Assembly (NCBI RefSeq): GCF_023734775.1
Contig: NZ_AP025732.1
Location: forward strand, 682,001-746,000
DNA from: Nostoc cf. commune SO-36
Lineage (GTDB): Bacteria > Cyanobacteriota > Cyanobacteriia > Cyanobacteriales > Nostocaceae
Length of the DNA stretch: 64,000 bases
Reading direction: 5' to 3'
In this document: positions 1 to 9,821 of the stretch, piece by piece
How positions within the stretch are numbered: position 1 is the stretch's first letter
How the letters are laid out: each line of letters opens with the position of its first letter
Program-made: the position numbers and the translations under genes
The notes under the pieces: model-generated
What the model was told of the DNA's origin: nothing
What the model saw: only the letters and a program-made list of their open reading frames with translations
The model's database searches: none

Positions 1-283
1 GACTAAAGTTAGCTTCGGGAAACAGAGTCAATTCGCCGAAAAAAGACCATGCACCAAAGGTAGTAATTAAATTTTCAGAGCTATCTAACAGTCGGACTTT
101 ACCTGTAAGAATAATGTAGATACCAGGACTAGTCTGTGCAGATTGCCAGAACTCCTTTGCTGCTGGTGGCTCTACAATCTCCATTTGTGCCAAAAAGTTT
201 TGTAATTCTTTTTCAGAAAGCTTTGCACCTAAAGTGGACAACAGTCTTTCACCTACATTTCGTTCAAAAAGCACTGGTGGCAT
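1..283 (-). CDS. N-terminus of a cNMP-binding-domain ABC exporter (partial)
   Basis: The reverse strand from the ATG at 283-281 reads MPPVLFERNVGERLLSTLG and continues open to the window edge (94 residues visible). It contains a cyclic-nucleotide-binding-like beta-roll with IYIILTGKVRLLD and, near the edge, GAWSFFGELTLFPE, the phosphate-binding-cassette-like glycine/glutamate segment. In Nostoc such an N-terminal cNMP domain commonly precedes a C39 peptidase domain and an ABC transporter core (HetC-like or bacteriocin-type exporters), so this is inferred to be a peptide exporter. An in-frame stop lies 27 bases upstream of the ATG and GGAG sits about 8 bases before it, which supports this start. 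The peptidase and ATPase domains lie outside the window, so the full identity is unproven. A lone cNMP-binding regulator is the alternative. Confidence 0.6.
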   Translation of the reverse strand, partial: MPPVLFERNVGERLLSTLGAKLSEKELQNFLAQMEIVEPPAAKEFWQSAQTSPGIYIILTGKVRLLDSSENLITTFGAWSFFGELTLFPEANFS

Positions 284-417
284 TTTCTTAACTCCACAAC
301 CAAATTTAGTTATTAGTCTGAATCAGATTCAAAAATTAATTAAAAATATTATTAAATACCGTATTTTCACCGGAGAAACTATAAGCTTCTTTAGAGTATT
401 GTTGGGAGGAAAGAACA

Positions 418-560
418 TGGTAGTTACTATCTCTCTTTTACCTACAAGGCATTTTTTATTTGCTGGACAGCCCTACTGGTTGTACCAAATTTTTGATTGT
501 GACAATCACATTAGTGATTGTCAAGATATTGAGCCAGACCTTTGTTTGGCTATAATTTAA
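418..560 (+). CDS. Possible small ORF, 47 aa, unknown
   Basis: An ATG at 418 is preceded by a strong ribosome-binding sequence (GGGAGGA about 5 bases upstream) and opens a 47-codon frame beginning MVVTISLLPTRHFLFAGQPYWL and ending at a TAA at 558-560. I recognise no family. It has two cysteines and a hydrophobic start but no obvious double-glycine leader. It lies divergently from the putative peptide exporter at the left edge, the position where a small secreted peptide might be encoded. Just downstream other short frames are broken by stops, so it may instead be the remnant of a decayed gene. Only the ribosome site and its position favour it. Confidence 0.25.
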
Positions 561-2367
561 GTGAAACATCAACTAATTACATCAACAGACTCGGCACGAA
601 TATGGCTGGCACATTTCGACAATCAGCAGTGTCCGTAATTGATGATTAAGAAAAATCAGTATTAGAGCCAAATTATCTGGGTGCAGTGATAATTACGTGG
701 AATTATTTATTTGACTTTTCAATCACCAACTATCGAAATTGTTTCTGGATAATGGTTGGAAAGAAGATGTATTAGAAGAAAATTGGCTTTCAGATTTTTA
801 AATAAGACCTGACTTGGAAAAAAGCATAATAGAATGATTTAATACATTCCAAACTTCATTAATAGCCTTGTCTTCACTAAAATGGTGTGACATAATTGTA
901 GAAATTGCATTGAGTCGTAAATGATGGTTAAACGTAGTCTATTGTAGTTGTGTGACTAAAGCCTGACAGCAAAAAGAACACAATCACACTTATGATTAAC
1001 CAGCAAGGTTGATCATAGATTTACACAATGTGCAATTAACGCCCCGTGTTATTCGCCTAGGGTTTTGCGAGTCTAGGGGAGAGTGACCAGGATAGCCTCA
1101 GTCGCAAGAAAAGCAACCTCTATCACTAAAAATCTAGCTTTGGTTAGGCTACAGAGAGGATAGGGCTAGGAAAAGTATAAAAGCACATCATAATTTTTGG
1201 ATATTTTGCTAAAAAAGCAAAATTTCACTTAGACAAGACTGCCTAAGGGGGGTAGGAATATTCGAGAGCGAATCCTTCCCAGTGGTATATATCCATTGTT
1301 TTTAATGGAACATCTAGCCAGTCATTTAACGTTTGTATTATACCTCCTATCGTGTAACAAATGCAAGTGATTAAAATAGACTCGACTAACAGCATACTTA
1401 CATCATTAGGTTACAATTAGCTTACACTGTTCAAGTTGAAATTTGAGGAATTTAGGACTTTCTTAATGTAAATTGTTTAAAAATCGCCTAATAGATAATT
1501 TTTAACAAAAAAAATATATTTAAACCCCATTTATACATTAAATCTTTAAATAGCTAAGCGACATACTATGATGGAAATTATGACGACCCACATTGTTTCT
1601 TTAACCAGTATACTAAGTTATTTGAATTAGCAGTGAGATCAAACACGTTAACGCTGTGATCCATAACACAACTGGCTAAATTACCACAACCATAGTATTT
1701 TCACTATGCAAGGGTATGGTAACGATAGGTATTAGAGCTTGGTTAAGTTGAGAAATATTCGTTGTGCTTAAATCAGTATTTAGTTAAAAAATGACAATAA
1801 ATTGCAATTTAGTCTTTTAAAACTTTAAAATTGCGATGTTACCAAGTAAAATATTGTAATGTATAAATTTAGTAATGCTTTTAGAGCCAGTTACCTGACC
1901 AAAGTGTTACATTATAGGTTTAATTAAACGTAGAAAATTCTCCAAAAACAAACAGTGTTATTTTTCTTCAAATCAGTAATCCTGTTGCTGCATATTAGTC
2001 TACTAGAACATCTATAATTAACGCAAATTTAGCGATTCGTTAAACTTTGGAGCGATCGCTAAACCCTCTGCTTGGCTTGCTCTATGAAAGCTTTTTGTGT
2101 CATACTTGCAAAAAAATATTTACTAAATTACGATAGACTTTGAGTAGTATAATTGTTTTTTACTAGAAACAATACAGTTCACAAAAAGAAATTATCTGTT
2201 GGCAGAGGCAGAGGGAGATGAGGAAGTGGGCAATCAAGACCTCTACAGGTGATCAGAGTGAGGCAAGACTCCCGTCATGCAAAAAATTGATGTCCCTGCA
2301 AACTTGAGATGCTTTTATATGAAAAACATCTCTGATTAAGTAGTCAAGTGAGTTGTGAAGAGTATTT
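561..2367. other. Long AT-rich region with no clear gene
   Basis: About 1.8 kb without a convincing coding frame. Between about 710 and 960 one forward frame reads like protein interrupted by stops (FNHQLSKLFLDNGWKEDVLE, then further in-frame segments up to about 930), which may be a decayed gene. The stretch from 1240 to 2360 is AT-rich with a single GCGATCGC near 2050. I found no tRNA, rRNA or recognisable small RNA. Confidence 0.5.
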
Positions 2368-3565
2368 ATGTCACAGTTAGAGCAAACAGTGCCAGACACC
2401 TTTGTAGCTAAAGGCTTAGAAACTCTACCCAATATTCACGACCGGGTTGAGGCTTTAGCCAAGGACTGTGCCACCCGTGCAGGGGCGCACGACAAAGATG
2501 GTTCCTTTCCCTTCGAGAATTTTATAGCTTTGCATGACGCAGAATTGCTCAACCTCACCATCCCGCGTGAATTCGGTGCCAGGGTTTGGGGCTGTCAACA
2601 ATCTGTCAGGTGATGAAGGGATAGCGCGTGGCGATGCTTCAACCGCGTAGTACTAACAATGCACTATCTTCAACATGCTCATGCGGCTCGTAGCCGTCGC
2701 TGGCATCCAGAAATATATAAGCGGCTGTGTCGTGAATCAATCGAAGGCATATCTCTGCTAAATGCTGCCCGTGTTGAACCAGAGTTAGGAACGCCAGCTA
2801 GAGGCGGATTACCTGCTACAATTGCCGAACGAACAACAGAAGGCTGGCGTTTAACAGGACATAAGCAGTACACCACGGGCAGTCCCATCCTCAGCTACTT
2901 TGTTGTATGGGCACGGACAACAGAGGATGAACCACAAGTGGAAGTTTTTTGGTTCCGCGCGACTCTGCCAGGTTTGCGAATTGTCGAAACTTGGGATCAC
3001 TTGGGAATGAGAGCTACGGGCAGCCATGATTTAATTTTAGAGAATGTATTCATTCCCTCAGAGTATGCTCTAAATATCGGCCCTATATCTGCTGCGCCAT
3101 CCTTTGATCCGTTGATTTCCACTTGGGGCAGTTTGACAGTGAGTGCTTTATATCTTGGTGTTGCTACTAGTGCGCGAGACTGGCTTACTAAATATCTTTG
3201 GGAGCGATCGCCTTCTAATCTCAAAGAACCACTGGCAACTCTGCCACGCTTCCAAACTGCTGTGGGTGAGATAGAAGCACTGCTGTTTGCTAACAATAGA
3301 TTGATTTATAGCTTGGGCTCAAGATATTGACAAGGGCGAGTATGAGTTTAACGTAGGATTACAGGCACAAGCTGTTAAATATCTCACTACAACTAACTCG
3401 ATACGTGCAGTGGAGATTGCCTTAGAACTAATAGGTAATCCTGGTTTATCAAAAAAGAATCCTTTAGAGCGACACTACCGTGATGTTCTGTGTAGCCGTA
3501 TCCATACACCGCAAAATGATGTTATTTGCCAGTCATTGGGGAAGTCGGTGCTGAATGTCAAGTAA
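2368..3565 (+). pseudogene. Acyl-CoA dehydrogenase family (SfnB/DszC-like), frameshifted
   Basis: The protein is recognisable along nearly its whole length (about 400 residues) but is spread over three frame blocks. Block 1, from ATG 2368, carries the N-terminal helical part ending LLNLTIPREFG. Block 2 (about 2659-3315) carries the mid-domain, including HKQYTTGSPILSYFVVWART and WDHLGMRATGSHDLILENV. Block 3, after a frame change near 3318, carries GLQAQAVKYL and NPLERHYRDVLCSRIHTPQND and stops at 3563-3565. Around 2580-2655 the expected GLGLSTICQVMKGIARGDAST sequence can be rebuilt only with several one-base changes. Relatives are FMN- or FAD-using desulfurisation or acyl-CoA dehydrogenases of sulfur scavenging. 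At least four frame breaks make this either a true pseudogene or a badly read gene. Confidence 0.8.
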
Positions 3566-3711
3566 TTGGAGATTGGGGAAGAAGATTGCAATATTTCCTA
3601 TCGATTCATCCTTTGGAGTTATACACCAGCCTAAATCGTGACTTTTTTAAGGGTACGGCTGTGGAGAAAACCGCAGATGAATTTTTGGCTGCGAAAGGGA
3701 CTAGGGAGTAA
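3566..3711 (+). pseudogene. Coding-like remnant after the acyl-CoA dehydrogenase
   Basis: A forward frame continues past the dehydrogenase stop, with readable protein such as LYTSLNRDFFKGTAVEKTAD and a stop at 3709-3711. The frame opens at about 3526 with no good start codon or ribosome site. Composition looks protein-like but I cannot assign a family. It may be the 3' end of a second gene fused to the dehydrogenase by deletion, or an overread tail. Confidence 0.25.
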
Positions 3712-3714
3712 AGA

Positions 3715-3772
3715 GGTGACAGGTTACAGGTGACAGGTTATAGGAAATAATGTATACCCTGTAACCTCTCCC
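3715..3772. repeat. Short direct and inverted repeat (GTGACAGGTTA units)
   Basis: Two tandem copies of GGTGACAGGTTA are followed after about 25 bases by CCCTGTAACCTC, the inverse of the first units, so the stretch can fold into a hairpin. It lies directly behind the broken acyl-CoA dehydrogenase region and resembles the short tandem repeats common between Nostoc genes. Confidence 0.5.
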
Positions 3773-3997
3773 CTAATCCCAATGCCCACAATGCAATCCT
3801 TAGCTGTTCGATTGCAAGCATAAGCTAAATATATTTTTATTTTTCTAGTAGATATTGGAATATAGCAGATGCTATAACTCTCACTACATCTATCTAGATT
3901 TATAGAGGTTGTAAGTTGGTGATTATGTACTACATCAACTTATTATGCAAGCTATTTAAGCTAGTAATAGAGTTGTTTCAATCCAGGGGATGAGAAT

Positions 3998-4283
3998 ATG
4001 AGAGTTTGGCTTGCCTGCTTTTTAGTGCTGTTTGCCTTGGCGGAACTGTTTGACTGGTTTGCAAAAATTTAATTTGCCATTACCTATCTATATTTTGGGT
4101 GGCGCTTTTTTAGCTGTCGCTTCTAACTATGATAAGATATTCGACTCTTATTTTGCTGATTCAAGCATTGAAGCATCACTAGAACAAGCCCAGTTAGATT
4201 TACTAACTCCATCTACTAATCCTATTTCTTTCCCAATTGCCAGCCATGTTGAAGATGCTCCAGCTTCTCAAACAGATGATTAG
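3998..4283 (+). CDS. Small membrane protein, about 94 aa, one frameshift
   Basis: The ATG at 3998, preceded by AGGGGATGAG, starts MRVWLACFLVLFALAELFDW, a hydrophobic segment. The frame stops early at a TAA near 4070. Removing one A from the A5 run there joins it to LPLPIYILGGAFLAVASNYD and then a polar acidic tail (SSIEASLEQAQLDLL...) ending at 4281-4283. The result is a two-helix membrane protein with a soluble C-terminus. I know of similar conserved cyanobacterial hypotheticals but no function. The break in an A-run suggests a read error rather than decay. The window gives no evidence for a partner. Confidence 0.6.
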
Positions 4284-4532
4284 CAAGCAGTGGGTAAAAC
4301 TGGACAACCAGGACAAATCTTGGAGGTATAGTCTAGATGAATCGCTTGTTTTATTTTATAGTTGATGCTGCACCAAGCTAGCTTTAAAAGTAGTAGTACC
4401 CAAAGACTTCTGACCAGCAAGTAAATTGCTACATTAATAGAAGCTTCAGGTTAACTAACTTTTAACCTAGAGTGCGAAAATTAATTTCTGCGCCTGCAAC
4501 ATCTACCCAATTCAGGCTACCGCCACAACACC

Positions 4533-6729
4533 GTGATTAGTGGACTTTTAAAAAAACTCCGTCTCCCCTTTGTCAAAGTTCAGGATTCCCGTGAAACTTC
4601 TAAGAGTAAAAGCTGGCTGCAAATTATTTTTGTTACCAGTGTAGGAGTTACTGCCTTCATCTGGGGAATTCGAGAACTCAAATGGTTGCAGCCTGGGAAT
4701 TAAGAGTTTATGACCAGATGTTGCGATCGCGTCCTATACAAGCACCCGATCGGCGGATTTTGCTAGTAAAAATCACTGAAGAGGATCTCAACCGAGAGAA
4801 ATGGACTCTATCAAATCGTACAATCAATCAACTGTTAAAGAAAATAGAGTCTTATCAACCGCGAATTGTTGGTTTATATCTTTTTCAACCAGAAAACAAT
4901 AATTTGGCGGCTAATTCCCCAAATCAAGATCACATCATCAGCACTTGTTTATTCAGCAGCTTGGGTAGAGATGAAATACCACCACCACCCAACTTCCCGA
5001 TAGAGAATGTTGGATTTAGCGATGTGACTGCTGATAATGAAAACGACCAAATTCTTCGCCGTAGTTTGTTATTCGCTTACTCTACAGACAAAAAATGTAC
5101 AACACCATTTGCCTTTGGCGCTCTAGTTGCAATTAATTATCTTGGAAAACAAGGGATTGAATACCAGTTCACTAATAAAGGAGATTTCCAGTTAGGTAAA
5201 ACCTTGTTTCCGCGTTTACAAGCTAATTCTGGTGGCTACCAACATCTGGATGCAGATGGCTATCAAATATTATTAAATTACCGTCAGCCTGACAGCCTCG
5301 CCAACCAAGTAACCCTCACAGAAGTCCTGAGTGGACAAGTTAACCCCAGTTTATTTAAAGACCGTCTGGTAATTATTGGCACTACAGCAGCTAATCTCCC
5401 TCCAGCTGGCTTTTATACGCCTTACAGCGCTTTGCCAGACCAACCAGCTAAAATGCCTGCTTTGTTTATTCATGCACAGATAGCAAGTCAACTCATCAGT
5501 ACAGTGTTGGATGGGCGATCGCTAATTTGGTATTGGCCCGACTGGGTAGAACTTATTTGGATATCGGGCTGGTCGCTTTTAGGTACTGTTTTGGCATGGC
5601 GCTGGCAAAATCCGTTGCTGTTGTTAGTGGCGGAAACGATAACTCTACTTTGCTTAGTATTAATCTGCGTTGCTTTATTTTTGCAAGCCGGATGGGTGCC
5701 GTTAATCCCTTCTGCGCTAGCTTTGGTGTTTAGTAGTATCTCTGTGATTGCTTATACTAGCTACCAAAATCAGCGACAAACTCAGGTGATTATTTTGCAA
5801 GTTGAAAAACAACAAGAAGCGATCGCACAGTTAAATGTACTCTTAGAAGACAAAACAGCAATTCCTGACTCGTCTGTTGATTTTCTTCCCCCAATTGATT
5901 CACAAGAAACAAAATCAGGTGATTTGCTTTTGGGCGGACGCTACAAAATCTCTCAAACTCTCGGTGCTGGTGGATTTGGCCGTACTTATTTAGCACAGGA
6001 TACTCAACGACCGGGTAATCCTACTTGTGTAGTTAAAAAGTTAATGCCAGCCCGTCAAGATACAAGATTTTTGCAAGTTGCTCGTAGGTTGTTTAATAGT
6101 GAAGCTGAAATTTTAGAATCTTTGGGTAAACATCATCAAATTCCTGAACTACTTGCTTATTTTGAAGATGATCAAGAATTTTATTTAATTCAACAATATA
6201 TTGAGGGACATACCCTCAGTGAAGAATTACCACCTGTGCAGAATGTGCAGAATGAATCATTTGTAATTGAAATGCTCAAACAAGTTTTAGAAGTTCTCGA
6301 ATTTGTTCATCAGCATCGAGTGATTCATCGTGATATCAACCGACTAATATTATTAGATGCGCTCAAGATAATCGGCTGGTGTTGATTGACTTTGGGGCTG
6401 TGAAATTGATGCAACCGCCGAGTAGTGAGCAAACAGAATTAGCCACAGTAGCCATCGGGACGCGGGGTTATGCACCTCCAGAACAATTTGCCGGTCATCC
6501 CCGCTTATGCAGTGACATTTACGCTTTAGGAATGATTGCTATTCAAGCCATAACTGGGATACCACCGCAAGAACTTCACCCAGATCCAGAAACGGGTAAT
6601 ATTATGTGGCAACAAACGGTGCAAGTGAGTGAAGAATTAGCAGCAATTTTAGATAAAATGGTTTGTTATCATTTTAGCGATCGCTATCAATCAGCCACCG
6701 CAGTTTTACAAGATTTGAAACGGATGTAG
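4533..6729 (+). CDS. CHASE2-domain Ser/Thr protein kinase, two frameshifts
   Basis: A GTG at 4533 opens VISGLLKKLRLPFVKVQDSR and a first membrane helix. One base appears lost near 4692 (GIRELKWLQP then WELRVYDQMLR), after which a long frame gives a CHASE2 extracytoplasmic sensor (RRILLVKITEEDLN, LFKDRLVIIGTTA), three membrane helices and a kinase domain (GGRYKISQTLGAGGFGRTYL, lysine in CVVKKLM, catalytic RVIHRDIN). A second break near 6342 (a missing C in CAACC) is needed to reach LIDFGAVKLMQ and RGYAPPEQ up to the stop at 6727-6729. With both repaired the protein is about 730 residues, normal for cyanobacterial CHASE2 kinases, which are thought to sense an unknown external signal. The catalytic residues are intact. 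Both breaks are single-base. Confidence 0.85.
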
Positions 6730-6770
6730 CGCTGGTGATTAAAAATCGCGGCTATAATTAATTACACAAT

Positions 6771-6833
6771 GTCATTGCGAGCGAAGCGAAGCAATCGCAA
6801 AGCCTGAGATTACTTCGCTCTGCCCGCAATGAC
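6771..6833. repeat. Interspersed palindromic repeat
   Basis: Begins GTCATTGCG and ends CGCAATGAC, a perfect 9-bp inverted repeat around a 45-base core containing GAGCGAAGCGAAGCAATCGC. This is a familiar dispersed bacterial repeat type. It follows the CHASE2 kinase gene by about 40 bases and could act as an RNA hairpin. Confidence 0.7.
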
Positions 6834-6864
6834 TGTAAATATTTTTGTTTATCTAAACTATAAG

Positions 6865-7219
6865 CTGACAATGCTATTGTCTTAGGTTAGATTGCGATCG
6901 CATCGACTAACAACGCTATTTTCTTGGGTTAGATTGCGATCGCATCGACTAACAACGCTATTTTCTTGGGTTAGATTGCGATCGCATCGACTAACAACGC
7001 CATTGTCTTGGGTTAGATGCGATCGCATCGACTAACAATGCCATTGTCTTGGGTTAGATTGCGATCGCATCGACTAACAACGCCATTGTCTTGGGTTAGA
7101 TTGCGATCACATCGACTAACAACGCCATTGTCTTAGGTTAGATTGCGATCGCATCGACTAACAACGCCATTGTCTTGAGTTAGATTGCGATCGCATCGAC
7201 TAACAATGCTATTGTCTTG
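6865..7219. repeat. 42-bp tandem repeat array containing HIP1 sites
   Basis: Eight copies of a 42-bp unit built on GCGATCGCATCGACTAACAA followed by CGCCATTGTCTTGGGTTAGA. The cores begin near 6901, 6943, 6985, 7026, 7068, 7110, 7152 and 7194, so one spacing is 41 and the rest 42. Copies differ by only a few bases (CTATTTTC versus CCATTGTC, and one HIP1 variant GCGATCAC). The units are directly adjacent with no spacers, so this is a minisatellite and not a CRISPR array. It fills the gap before the gene at 7280. Confidence 0.9.
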
Positions 7220-7279
7220 GGCGCCCAACTTTGCTTACCGTCAAACTGCTAAAATACACTACAAACATGGTTGCAGCAA

Positions 7280-7911
7280 ATGCTCAAGCGGCTTTGGCGG
7301 TGGCTCAAAAGCTCTTTTCAGCGCTTATTTGGTAACAAGCAAACTCCTCCGCTAGAAAAAACGAGGAAAGTAGAACCACCAAAACAGCTAACAGATGCGG
7401 AGTATGAATCGTTGTTTCTTAAGTTGTTAGCAGAAGTCAATGATGGTTTGAGTAGAGGAGGAGCAAAAGGTTTCTTGGCTGCAAACCGCATCAATGAGGC
7501 TCATTTGATGGAGTGGTTGCGGGGTTTTGGCGAAAGATTGTTAGCTTTACCTACACTAAATGATGAGTTAGCAACGCGAATGGTGCGGCTGGGTGAGTTG
7601 AGTATTGGGGAAGTTAGTGTTGTTGCTTATGATTTTGGGAAGCGGTTGAGGGAAAAAGAAACGAACCGCAGAGGTGCAGAGGACACAGAGGAAGAAGATC
7701 AAGTTGAAGAAGCGATCGCACTCTCAATACAACTATAGCGATCGCAGGTGTTGGACTCGCCACCAGCCAAATAGCCTCCGCCGTCATTCTCGCCCAGCCT
7801 AACGATTATCAACAACATCTCCGCTTTCGGGCTGAAGTTTTTGGCTTGAGTGTGGGCATCGGTGTTTTCTTTGCTGTGCTAATCTTTATTGGCCTCCGCT
7901 TTCGCCGCTAA
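7280..7911 (+). CDS. Hypothetical protein with C-terminal membrane helix, frameshift likely
   Basis: The ATG at 7280 starts [20 protein letters not shown], an amphipathic basic start, followed by a helical region ([40 protein letters not shown]). The open frame stops at 7738, but the next frame continues with [20 protein letters not shown] and a hydrophobic helix [20 protein letters not shown], stopping at 7909-7911. One missing base near 7730 would fuse them into about 210 residues. No start codon serves the second part, which favours fusion. Codons around 7665-7700 consist of a dispersed repeat (CCGCAGAGGTGCAGAGGACA) that also occurs in xseA. I recognise no function. Confidence 0.5.
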
Positions 7912-7919
7912 GTTTTCAG

Positions 7920-7952
7920 CAAAAAAAAATCGCCCCCTAAATTTAGGAGGCG
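7920..7952 (-). terminator. Intrinsic terminator of the sigma factor gene
   Basis: On the minus strand CGCCTCCTAAATTTAGGGGGCG forms a GC-ended stem-loop followed directly by A and nine Ts. It lies about 70 bases beyond the sigma factor stop. On the plus strand it is also just behind the hypothetical gene but lacks a T-run there. Confidence 0.75.
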
Positions 7953-7968
7953 CATCACCAAGGTGGTG

Positions 7969-8015
7969 TAGAGACGCGGAATTGTACTTCGTCCCGCTAC
8001 GCTAACGCGTCTCTA
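7969..8015. repeat. Inverted repeat TAGAGACGCG...CGCGTCTCTA
   Basis: A perfect 10-bp inverted repeat encloses 27 bases that contain CGTCCCGCTACGCTAA. This palindrome is a frequent dispersed element in Nostoc intergenic DNA. It sits between the sigma factor stop codon and its T-run terminator. Confidence 0.7.
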
Positions 8016-8018
8016 GTT

Positions 8019-9002
8019 TTAGCTAGCAATGTACTCTTTGACATTGGCACGACGGCGACGCAGATGAGCCAAAGCTTGATGCTCTAACTGACGGACGCGT
8101 TCACGGCTGAGATTCAATCTCTCACCAACTTTCGCCAATGACATTTCATTACCATCTTCTAAACCAAAGCGTAGGGCGACAACTTCTCGCTGTTGCGGGG
8201 TTAGTTCTGCTAACAGGTTGTTCAAGTCTTGGCGTAAGAATTCCTGGTTAGTGTAATACTCTGGTGATGGGCCATCATCTTCGAGCATTTCTTGCAACTC
8301 AGTATCCTGGTTCTCACCAACTTTAACATCCAAAGACACTGGCTGACGCGCCATATTCAGATACTCGCGGATCTGAGCCGGTTCTATTTCCAGTTCTTTA
8401 GCAATTTCGGCTGGAGTCGGCGATCGCCCCAAGGTTTGAGCCAACTCGCGTTGCACTTTTTTGATTTTGTTCAGCTTCTCGGTAATGTGAATCGGTAAGC
8501 GGATGGTACGACCTTGTTGAGCGATCGCGCGGGTAATTGCTTGGCGAATCCACCAGTAAGCATAGGTTGAGAACTTATAACCCCTCATTGGGTCAAATTT
8601 CTCCACACCGCGCTCTAATCCTAGTGTTCCTTCCTGAATTAAATCCAGAAACTCCATATTCCGCTTTTGATACTTTTTAGCAATAGCAACCACTAAGCGC
8701 AAATTCGCTTCGATCATTTTTTGCTTTGCCCGCTTACCTTGCGCCACCGTTTGTTTCACCTCGGTTTCCGGTTGCTGAACGTGGTCAGCCCACTCTTGTG
8801 AACTCGGTTCGCGTTGTAGCTTCTTCGCTAAAGCATCCTTAGCATCGAGAAGCGTCATCATTTGTTGCACCTGCTTCCCGAAGACAATTTCTTGTTCACG
8901 GGTTAGCAGTGGTACACGACCAATTTCTCGCAGATAGGTTCGCACCATATCAGCCGTGAATTTGGTGTTGAGGTTTTCAGTTTGGGTATTGACAGTAGGC
9001 AT
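8019..9002 (-). CDS. Group 2 RNA polymerase sigma-70 factor
   Basis: A 327-residue sigma factor. Region 1.2 is DMVRTYLREIGRVPLLTREQ near residue 19. Region 2 includes NLRLVVAIAKKYQKRNMEFL and the -10 recognition helix YKFSTYAYWWIRQAITRAI. Region 3 follows, and region 4 has the helix-turn-helix LAKVGERLNLSRERVRQLEH near the C-terminus. The short N-terminus without a long region 1.1, and the cyanobacterial sequence style, indicate group 2 (SigB/SigC/SigD/SigE class), which redirects polymerase to stress, nitrogen or dark-response promoters. I cannot decide which paralogue it is. The gene is monocistronic with a strong terminator behind it. The ATG at 9002 gives the expected MPTVNTQTENLNTKF start. 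Confidence 0.95.
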   Translation of the reverse strand: MPTVNTQTENLNTKFTADMVRTYLREIGRVPLLTREQEIVFGKQVQQMMTLLDAKDALAKKLQREPSSQEWADHVQQPETEVKQTVAQGKRAKQKMIEANLRLVVAIAKKYQKRNMEFLDLIQEGTLGLERGVEKFDPMRGYKFSTYAYWWIRQAITRAIAQQGRTIRLPIHITEKLNKIKKVQRELAQTLGRSPTPAEIAKELEIEPAQIREYLNMARQPVSLDVKVGENQDTELQEMLEDDGPSPEYYTNQEFLRQDLNNLLAELTPQQREVVALRFGLEDGNEMSLAKVGERLNLSRERVRQLEHQALAHLRRRRANVKEYIAS

Positions 9003-9526
9003 TGGTGCGATGTCCTCTACTTTCTAAGCAAAATGTATATTTTCTTACTAACAATGGATTGAAAAAGGTAGTACATCTATCACAAAATATTGGAAGCTAA
9101 CAGAAGTAATTATCAATTGATATAGCCGTTTTTAAGACGGTAAGCGCCAAATGATAGGTTCCCTTCTTCCCTAAATTTTCAATCTCTTATAAGAACACTG
9201 GTTGTTTTTGATAATTCTTTATTTTTTAGGGCTTTTACTGACAGCAGATGACAAATCCGAAGTCGGTATGAGTTCTACTTAGTTTTATATTACGATAAAT
9301 CAGGGAAATAGTAAACTATCTTAAGATAAAACTTCTAATTATAGTTCAAAAGCGGTTGTTAGATAAAAAAAATTAAATTTCCTTTAAATTACTGATTACA
9401 TCTATAGTGACGCGAAAAACCCCTCTTCTGTTGCCAAAAAGTAGCCGGATAACCGAACTTAATTTGCTCTGACAATGGAGGGATGTTACGAATTGGGGCA
9501 TGGGGCATGGGGCATCGGGCATTGGG
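9003..9526. other. Intergenic region upstream of the sigma factor gene
   Basis: About 520 AT-rich bases that should contain the sigma factor promoter. At its right end (about 9492-9526) there is a short tandem series of GGGGCAT-like units, a common Nostoc microsatellite. No gene is visible. Confidence 0.5.
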
Positions 9527-9766
9527 TACGGTGTACACACAACTCCTAAAAACCAAACCTAGCTTGATAAGACTTTCTTCGTTCTTAGTCGAAGGCTGGG
9601 AATGAATTCATTGAATCTCTGACTCAATGCCAGATTGGAGGCAGCAGCCCCAACGAGGAGCATTCCCATACTCTTCATGGGAAAAGGTTTAGCCCATTCT
9701 GGCTCCTGAATTCTGCTTTGATAACAATGGAAAATCAAGCTTTTTTCGACTTGTGTGTACACCGTA
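9527..9766. mobile_element. MITE-like element, 240 bp, 16-bp perfect terminal inverted repeats
   Basis: Left end TACGGTGTACACACAA and right end TTGTGTGTACACCGTA are exact inverse complements. A further partial match lies inside (AAAAA and AGCTTGAT on both arms). The direct repeat GGGCATTGGG flanks it at 9517-9526 and 9768-9777, which may be a target duplication or part of the local GGGGCAT microsatellite. The interior has no transposase; a 67-codon reverse frame inside looks fortuitous. The structure fits a non-autonomous element mobilised in trans. Confidence 0.75.
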
Positions 9767-9778
9767 GGGGCATTGGGA

Positions 9779-9821
9779 GGAGAATAACAAATGACAAATG
9801 ACCAATAACCAATGACAATCT
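9779..9821. repeat. Short tandem repeat (ACAAATG/ACCAATG heptamers)
   Basis: Consecutive 7-bp units AACAAATG, ACAAATG, ACCAATA, ACCAATG lie directly downstream of the HerA-like gene. Similar units recur at 11560, 52818 and 53245. Confidence 0.7.

Noticed and set aside
1020..1260. Structured small RNA in the long noncoding region
   Set aside because: Some G-rich and partly complementary segments, but no match to a known cyanobacterial RNA and no clear promoter-terminator pair.
6865..7219. Possible CRISPR array
   Set aside because: The 42-bp units are directly adjacent with no unique spacers and no cas genes nearby; it is a simple tandem repeat.
9559..9762. 67-codon minus-strand ORF
   Set aside because: It lies within the MITE-like element, includes its terminal inverted repeat and resembles no transposase.
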